Shown here: one piece after another, positions 53,101 through 62,100 of the stretch
Layout of the letters: each line of letters opens with the position of its first letter
Numbering within the stretch: position 1 is the stretch's first letter
NCBI GenBank assembly: GCA_947247005.1
Contig: OX365945.1
Coordinates: 17,676,501 to 17,740,500 of the forward strand
Origin: Spisula solida
Taxonomy: Eukaryota > Mollusca > Bivalvia > Venerida > Mactridae
DNA length: 64,000 nt
Direction: 5' to 3'
Translations under genes and position numbers: made by a program
Notes under the pieces: model-generated
The model's input: the letters and a program-made list of their open reading frames with translations, nothing else
Database searches by the model: none
Told to the model about the DNA's origin: nothing

Positions 53101-56100
53101 ATAATCACATGAATTTTAAAAGATATAATCAATTTTCATAGATATAATCAATGTTCAAAGATATAATCAATGTTCAAAGGTATAATCAATTTTCAAAGAT
53201 AAAATATCAATTTTCAAAGATACATCATCAATTTTCAAATATACAATATCAATTTTAAAGATACAAAATCAATTTTTAACAATTTTCAAAGATATGACAT
53301 TAACATCAATTTTCTAAGATACAACATCAATTTTCTAAGATACAACATCAATTTTCTAAGAAATGAAACATTTCAGGTGTACAGAGAAGAATTGTGTCAT
53401 GTGTTGATAGATTGAATAGAGAAACAACGGAGGAGAGATTGTGTCCTGACAATCAAAGACCTTCTACTTCCCAATCTTGTAGCAACGGAGAATGTCGGTC
53501 TGATAGTCCATCTTCATATGTGTAAGATAATTGTTCCAGTTAACTTGTTAACACCTCCTCGATAGCCTAGTAGAAGTGTCCGCTTTGAGTGCAGGAGGTT
53601 CTGGGTTCAATCCCAGGTTGCGTCATACGAAAGACGAAATTAAAATGGTACCAGTACAGAGCTACAGATAAGGTTTTAGTCAATTGGGTATTTTACCCAT
53701 GAGTTTCAATTTAGATTGGGTTTTGACAAATTTTAATTGGGTATTTAATCAAACACAAAGAGAAAATAAGCTTTTATATACTATTTATCACTATAACACC
53801 CTTTTCTATTTGGGTATTTCAGATTGTCTTTGCTTTTTCTTACTCCCTCCTCTCAAAATCAATTGGGTTTTTAAGAAAATTAATTGGATAATTACCCCAA
53901 TACGAAGCTTATCTGTAGCTCTGGCAGTATTTCCTTTGCTAGATGCTTGGCATGGAAGGGAATCTAGCTTCTCTCATACCCTCATGGTGATGGATAACAT
54001 CAGGGATAGTGTTGAGAGTGATTAATATAAGTTAGAAAACAACTTGTTTCACAATCGACCTAAAATAAATCACTAATTTGGATAGCTATTCAATGAACAA
54101 AACTTATAAACTGACACAATTTGTCATGTTCTGTGCAGATCTTTAAAGCACTTGCCAAGAAAGGACTTTATATAAAGTGTAGTTTTATTATACCCCCAGA
54201 TACAAAGGATATGGGGGCTATATACGAGTCGTGCTTGAGGTTATTTTGGTCTGTTCGTTGGTCGGTCCATAGTTGGTCCATACAAATTTTGTCTGCGCTA
54301 TTCCTCTGTAACCATGTGTCGGATTTCAACAAAACTTTGCATGACTGATCAGTACCAAGTCTAGTTGTGCATATCGCCGGCACATGTTTTTCAGATAAAT
54401 TTTAAGGGAGTTGTGGCCCTTTATTTTTATACACTTAAAAAGTTTGTCAGGGCTATTTCTCTGTAACCATAGGTCGGATATCAACGAAACTTTGCATGAC
54501 TGATTAGTATCAAGTCTAGTCGTGCATATCCCCGACACAGGGTGGTCAGATCAATTTTAAGGGAGTTATGGCCCTATGTATGTTTACACTTACAAATTTT
54601 GTCCGCCTTATTTCTCTGTAACCATTGGTTGGATTTCAATGAAAGTTTGCAATAATGACCAAGTCTAGATATGCATTTTGTCAGAGCTGTTTGGAGTCAT
54701 TGTGTCAATCAGTATCTGGGGGTATTCATCACATTCACTGATATTTCTTGTTTGTTTTGTCCAGTGTAGTATATAGGTCACAAACCACTAAATATAATTG
54801 TTCTTTAGCTCAATGTAAAGTGATGATTGTCAGCCCCAGATTATATCATGTTAAAGTCTATGGCCAGTTCACAGACCTAATAGTATATCATTGAAAAGCA
54901 GTATGTTTTAGCTACAAAATAAGACCAAAAAAACAAGGGGGTCATGTTTAATATAAGAAATATTTTGTTCGTCAAAGGCGGTAGACAAATTTTACAGAAG
55001 CGCGGACCGATCCAGTGTGGATTTTACCCTACGCTACTTTCGCTTTGTCAAATATGCCAAAATCTCAAAATATTCAAGATGAAACACATTCACTCATTCA
55101 ACTACATGTATACAATACCTTCAAACTCAATAAGATGATTCTAGTTCCATTTTGTCAAGGCATATCACCATTTCCAGGCAAACAGAAGTTCATGTCTGTA
55201 GCTCAATCAATTGTTTTCAAGAATATTTATCAGCATGTGATGTTAAGTACCTGCGTAATTTAAATAGAAACAAGAAATGAGTCTCTTTGAAAACCTGAAC
55301 ATCATTTTCATACTACATTTCAGTCGCTGGCAGGTTGGTTCCTGGGGTCCTTGTTCTACAAGTTGTGAGATAGGGGACCAAGTACAGGAAGTGTTCTGTG
55401 AGGCTGTGTATAAGGACGAAACATCGGATGTTGTCGATGACGAACAATGTTTGTTACAGTACCAAGCTAAACCACAATATCGTAGATCATGCAACGATGG
55501 TGTACCATGTAATACTGCCAGATATATGTGGAAGTTCTCTGATTGGAGACCAGTAAGCGGTCAATAAATCATCACTCCCCCATAAACATGTGAAGAAAAA
55601 AGGCCTTTTTGAGTGTTTTGTGGAACAGGTTATAGTCTTGGTTCCCGTCCCCAGTATTACAGTAGTAGTATTATAGTAGTACTAGGGATGGGAACCAGAC
55701 AATTATAACCTGCTCAACGAAACATCCCAGTTGAAAAGGCCTATTGGGTGTGCAGCTGATCATTCTTATGTAGCCAGTCAGTGGGTGCATCAAGTTAAAA
55801 TGGCAGTTAAAAGCCCCATAGTAGCTGCTAAATGCAGGTGTACTTTAAATATAAAAAAGGGTTTTCGTTACAATATTTCTATAAGCACAAATATTCCTGA
55901 GTAAACTGAAGAAACCAATGGCTGATTTCCAAATATCTATCAAAATTGAATGTGAAATTCTATTACAACCACTTCTTCACAATTATAAATATATATTGAG
56001 AAAAAAACAGGTAGGATTGGAGTGGTAAGCACTCTCAACTACCAATCAAGAGGGTCCTGGTTCAAATCTCGGCCAGGGAACTGGAAATTTCAGATAAGTT

Positions 56101-59100
56101 TTTAGCTCACCTGTCACAAAGTGACAGAGTGAGCTTTTGTGATCACTCTTCGTCCGTCCGTCCGTCCGGCTGTCCGTCCGTCTGTCCGTCCGTCCGTCCG
56201 TCGTCCGTCCACAATAACTTGTGTAGACACTAGAGGTCACAGTTTTAGCTTAATCATTATGAAACTTGGTCACAATGATCATCTCAACAAAATCTAGGTC
56301 AAGTTCAATATTGGGTCATCTGGGGTCAAAAACTAGGTCACAAGGTCAAAGCATAGAAAAACCTTGTGTAGTCAGTAGAGGTCACAATTTTGGCCTAATC
56401 TTTATGAAATTTGGTCACAATGATCATCTCAAAAAAATCTAGGTCAAGTTTGATATCGGGTCATCCGGGTTCAAAAACTAGACCACAAGGTTAAATCATA
56501 GAAAAACCTTGTGTAGTCACTAGAGGTCACAATTTTGGCCTAATATTTATGAAACTTGGTCACAATGATCATCTCAACGAAATCTAGGTCAAGTTCGATA
56601 TTGGGTCATCCGGGGTCAAAAACTAGGTCACAAGGTCAAATCACTTCAATATGTCATTGGGTCTAAATGTGATGTAAAATATAAAGCATAAGACAATATA
56701 AAAACCTTGTACATGCAATAGAGGCTACCATTAGGGGTGCATGAACTACTAGGACAGGTGAGCGACCTATGGCCCTTTGGGCCCTCTTGTTTAGTGTTTC
56801 CCACCCAAGTAGAGACAAACTGGTTAGAAACCCAGAGGTAGTTTTGCATGTATGGGTGCTATACACTGGGCACATAAAAGAACTAATGAGTCTAAGGCGC
56901 CCGGATTCCTTGTATCACACAAACTTTCTGTCACCTCCCTTGAAGCCAGAGGTAATTGACTAAAATTAGGCAGGGATAAAACCAAATGGAAATGCATTAT
57001 GACCGTCTCAGCCAAATGGAAAAATAAATAAGCACAAATTTACAACCGCTCTTTAAATTGCCCTTTCACCCAAAACAGTATAATTCAGTACTTACAATAT
57101 TGATAGATTTTACACTATGTTGGACATTTTATCTTAGTGTGTTTGGAAAGAGCTTGGGCAGTGCACCCGGATTCCTTGTATCACACAAACTTGTACTCAC
57201 AAAATTGACATATTTTACAGTATGTTTGTCATGTTCTCTTACAGTGTAGTGTTACATGCGGTGTTGGTGTAGAGTCGAGGAGGGTAGACTGTAGAATGAT
57301 GGGTAACAATGGCCGGGTACCGGTAGATAACTGCTCACCAGCTCTACGTCCTGTCGATACAAGAAGATGTAATCTGGCCGATTGTCCCGGAGTTGCAGGG
57401 GTATGTATATCATACCTGTAGTCTGACAGTGCTGTAAAGCCTTTCTGGAAATATCGTTCGGCACTCCCAGATTGTGCAATTAATATTTAAATTAGCCTGA
57501 CATTATAGCCAATTGTTACCTTGATCGACCCATATGATGTAAGGATAATACCAAAGCCTTATTTTTTCAATTGTGTAATATAACTCCTATACAATGACTG
57601 TAGTCCTGCAAGATCCAGGATATATAATACATGTGTACCATAGTCTGGCAACCCAACGACAATATTAGCCATGTTTACAAACAAAAATGAGTGAGGGCTT
57701 AAATTAGCCGTAAACGAAATGCTTAAACGAAAAAGAATTGACAATTGAATGCATTCCTGGTGTCGATTTTTGTACAATGTCTTGGATAATCTCTATATAC
57801 TAGTAAATTATAATCATTCTCACATCACTTGAATCAAGTGACCAGTTCAGTTGACTGTACAGTGTTAATGGTATCCAGTTTTGTTTAAATACAAGACTGG
57901 AGTTATTGTCTGCATGCTTTATCTTTACATGGTGGTGAATAACCCTACAGTGAAGATACAATATCTTACACCAGCATTTATTTCCCTTTGGTACTCTAGA
58001 AACTTGTTAAAGTTTGAAGTATAGTATAGGATAGAAAATAAGTTACCGTATTACCTCGTATTATCGCCCCCTCTCTAATTAACGCCCCCCGCCGATTTTT
58101 GAACCAAAAAAAATCTCACCTTCAATTATTGGTCCTACGGTTAACCAAATAATTATCCAAACAAATCCAGAATAACAGTCAGTCATGATAATCCATTTGA
58201 ACGATCAATTAATAACCGTCGAGTAATTACATCGTACATGTTTAATATCGTGTATACGGTACGCCCGAGTCAATTGTCGACCTTATTTTAACTCGCTTAT
58301 GTAACACGCGGTCGATATGAGTACGACTCAACCTATTAAATATTTGTTATTTAAGCTTGATTGACCGATATTCGCCTGATGGGCGGGTGTATACCGACAT
58401 CAAATACGGAATGTTCCCGCTTTTGATGTCAGAGATCAAACGTCGGCTTCCAGTGTCGGCTCCGTCTTTGATCTCCCTACATCTACCGATTAGGCGCATG
58501 CCAATTAATTTGTTTGTTTCTTACTTCTTCGGCAAACTGTATTATGTTCAGTTTAAAAGACGTTGCGTAAGACTCCATGCTACGAAATCCGGTAGATTTT
58601 TTCAACTGGCCTAACGCTGCAGTATTGATCAAATTTAACACGGATGACGTCACTTGAAGCGTGCTACACGTTTAGGTTATGTTGTGAGGTAATGTAGTGC
58701 GGATCGTGGGGGGGCGTTTATACGAGTTCTGACTGTCTCTGGATTTATTTTTTCGCAAAATGCATCGCCCCCGGGGGCGATAATACAAGGTAATACGGTA
58801 CTTGTAAGGCTATGTCAAGACCTTTGATTACTTTATGTCAGGTATTATTTGTGATATTTTATTTCTGCTTTTATTCATAGAATGAGTTTCTTGCAAATTA
58901 ATAAAATCTGCATAAACATACTTACATAGCATGAATACCTATCATGGAACCTTTGACAGCGAATATATTTATCTGTTACCAAAATTTGTGAAATCAAGAT
59001 CATGCATATATCAAGGAATTTACAGTAGTATACATTAAATGAGAATGGATTGGGAAAGCATGACAAATAAAGAGAGTAGGAAGGATGATAATCTAAAAAT

Positions 59101-62100
59101 GAATTTATAAATTCTGACATAAGTTAGAAATTAAAAGATAACATCTACATCTTCTCATTTACAAACTATCAATTAAAAAAATACTTCTTATATAGGGTGT
59201 CTTCATCCACATTTGATAAAAAAACTTCGCTGAATATAAGCCAGAGCATTGCAAAAACACTTACTTAAATCTTGGATGAAGAATAATGTATGAAACTGTT
59301 ACCTTGTATCTGTACGATGCTATGCTATCTGGAAGGACGTATTCATAAGATATTCTCTAATTAAGCTCTAAGTTTGAAGTGGAATTTAATTAAGTAATCA
59401 TTATTTAAACATTTATTTCTAGTGTCTACTTTTCTCATTCAAGATAACTACCTGGTATATCATGGCTAACAGTCAGTTTTAATCAACAGGTGCACACATT
59501 CCCAGGTTATTTTTAACCCTTTCCACAGGCCCTGGTTCTATTTTCAAGTCTTTCTTACCATACTTTAACCCAGACAATTAACTAACATTGTCTTGTAGTG
59601 CTCACAAGTCATTTCACTCAAATCATGACATTAATTTTCCACAATAAATTGGTATTTTTGACTACAGTCCAACTTTCGTTATCACTTGGGGCCAAAAAAA
59701 ATTTGTGCACTAAATTATTCTTGAACAGAGTGGGCGTATGTTGCTTTGCCTGTTTGTTCATTAAACTTGTCCAATTGAAAGTGCTGCATTAACTATAAGC
59801 ACACAGTCCTCAAACTTTGATAAAAAGAAAGGCAGGTAAATTTTGTACATTCCATAAAGGTGGATTATTCAGATGTGCACGACTTATCAGTAATGTTTTT
59901 AGTACAATACTGACCTTATCTGTTTACTTTAGTAATTTGTAAACCAATTTTGCAACAGTTGACCAAACCAATTCATGTTTATTAAATATCACATTATCCT
60001 GGGCGCACTATAGCATTGATGAACTAAGTTGTTGTGATAGCATTTCACATTCAGTTAGATGGAATCTTTTTAATGAGCAATAAATTGATTGGTTTCTTGC
60101 ACATCTTGCACATCTTGCAGTTTATAACAAGACATGATTTAGGTAATTCTACTTTAAAATGGATTAATACTGTAAATGGGTCTCATTGAAATGCTACACT
60201 AATGCATTATATATAAATATCTTTAATAAATGCAGTGGTAGTATCTCATTGATATTCTCATCTAACCCTGCATAAATTAATGTATCATTTCAAAAGACAA
60301 AAAACTGCAACCTAGTTACATCATTAATGATGACATATTAACTCTATCAAAATTTAAGTTGAAATGTTATACTTTCAGCATAATTAATAAAATATTAGTA
60401 TAATTCTATTTTATAATTTAGGCATAAGGAAATATTTGTTTCTGGTACTCCGTTACCTCCCCTAAAACAATTAGCTGTTGATCCCAGTTTGAAAAAGAAT
60501 TATCTGTATTATATAACTTTAAAAGGTTTAATACATATAAGTTACTCTGTGTAAAAAGGCCCATTGAATGCTGCCTTGCAATTGGTCAATTGTCAATTGT
60601 GTGAAAAAATCTCAAATCATTATTTCCCAATTAACCCCATGTTGAGCTTATTAAGGTTATATATTACGATCATATGTTTCTATGTATGAATTATGAGGTT
60701 GTATTAGCCTGTCATAAGTCAAAGCCAATAATTTCAGAAGATAATCCATGAAATGTTTTAAGTTAATGGGTTAATTTTTTCATCAAAACAAAATAATTTA
60801 TTATTATTACATGTCAATTCTGTTACCCAGTATAACAAAATCAATATAAGAAAATTACAGTTAATGCTAGTTTTTCCTCCCATTCCAACCATTTCTTACT
60901 TGTTCCCATTAAAACTTGCCAACAAAACACTAAATATTTTGGCTACTTATTTTGTTATACCCAAAAAGAGTTAGCTGCGTCAATTTTTAAAATGCATTTC
61001 TGTCTAGCCACCTTTCTCTTAAACCAAATGAACTGTTACACTATGCCACAAATTCTGAGAGTTTTGAGTAAAAATCTTCAAAGTTTGTACAAGGATCTTT
61101 GGAGATTTGTGCCAGGAGCATTAAGAGACTAAAGCAAGGAACCCTGATAGTTTTAAGCAATGAACCTTGAGTTTTGACCATTAAAAGTTCGAGCAAGGAC
61201 CTTGAGAAGCTAGAGCAAGAATCTTGAGAGATTAAAGCTTGATCGACCTTTAGAGGTTTAAGAAAGGACCTTTAGAAGTTTGAGCAGGGACCTTTAGAGG
61301 CTAGAGCAAGGAACCTTTAGAGGCTAGAGTAAGGAAGCTTTAGAGGCTAGAGTTAGGAACCTTAAGCAATTTAAGCAAGGGACCATTAGCAATTTATTCA
61401 AGGGGAACCTTTAGAAATCTAAGCAAGGAACCTTTAGCAATTTAAGCAAGGAACCTTTAGCAATTTAAGCAAGGAACCTTTAGCAATTTAAGCAAGAAAC
61501 CTTTAGCAATTTATTCAAGGAGAACCTTTAGAAATCTAAGCAAGGAACCTTTAGCAATTTAAGCAAGGAACCTTTAGCAATTTAAGCAAGGAACCTTTAG
61601 CAATTTATTCAAGGGGAACCTTTAGAAACCTAAGCAAGGAACCTTTAGCAATTTAAGCAAGGAACCTTGAGAGATTAGAACAAGGCACATTGAAATTTTA
61701 GAGCAAGGAACCTTTGGAGGTTCAGACAAAGAAACTTTTGTGTGTTTGTTCCTTTTTGTGCCTTTCATGCTGACTGCTTCATGCTGCATTTCCTGTCCAC
61801 AATGGTTATTATCTTTTTGCTGGTCCCTCTATTGTTTGGTAGTACATAACATTGAAATGTTTTACTGGCAATTGATGGTAAAGACTTATAGTTCTTTGCT
61901 TAGTTATTTAAAACTGTGAAGGTAATTGTTCTTGAACTGTATTTCAGAGCATATGGCGCGAGGATTGTAGAAGATCTCGATATGGTTGCTGTCCAGATGG
62001 TTCAACTACTAAAAGAACACGGGATGACAAATGTGACCATTTTGGAACTGTTGATTGTAGCAGGTCTAGATATGGTTGCTGCCCAGATGGTTCAACTACT

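Larger units (their letters stand above)
55553..57244 (+). other. Papilin intron 11
   Basis: Holds a hairpin next to the donor (55600-55743), a tRNA-like remnant at about 56014-56085 (GAGTGGTAAGCACTCTCAAC; GGTTCAAATCTCGGCC), a tandem-unit element (56103-56792) and SINE body fragments (56790-56940, 57150-57195). Confidence 0.7.
57401..61947 (+). other. Papilin intron 12
   Basis: 4.5 kb. Family A fragment at 57449-57514, a 757-bp inverted-repeat element (58044-58800), long AT-rich stretch, and a 23-bp repeat array (61130-61735) before the cassette exon. No exon recognised. Confidence 0.7.

Noticed and set aside
58357..58614. 85-codon gene
   Set aside because: Inside an inverted-repeat element and without recognised motifs; not supported as a host gene.
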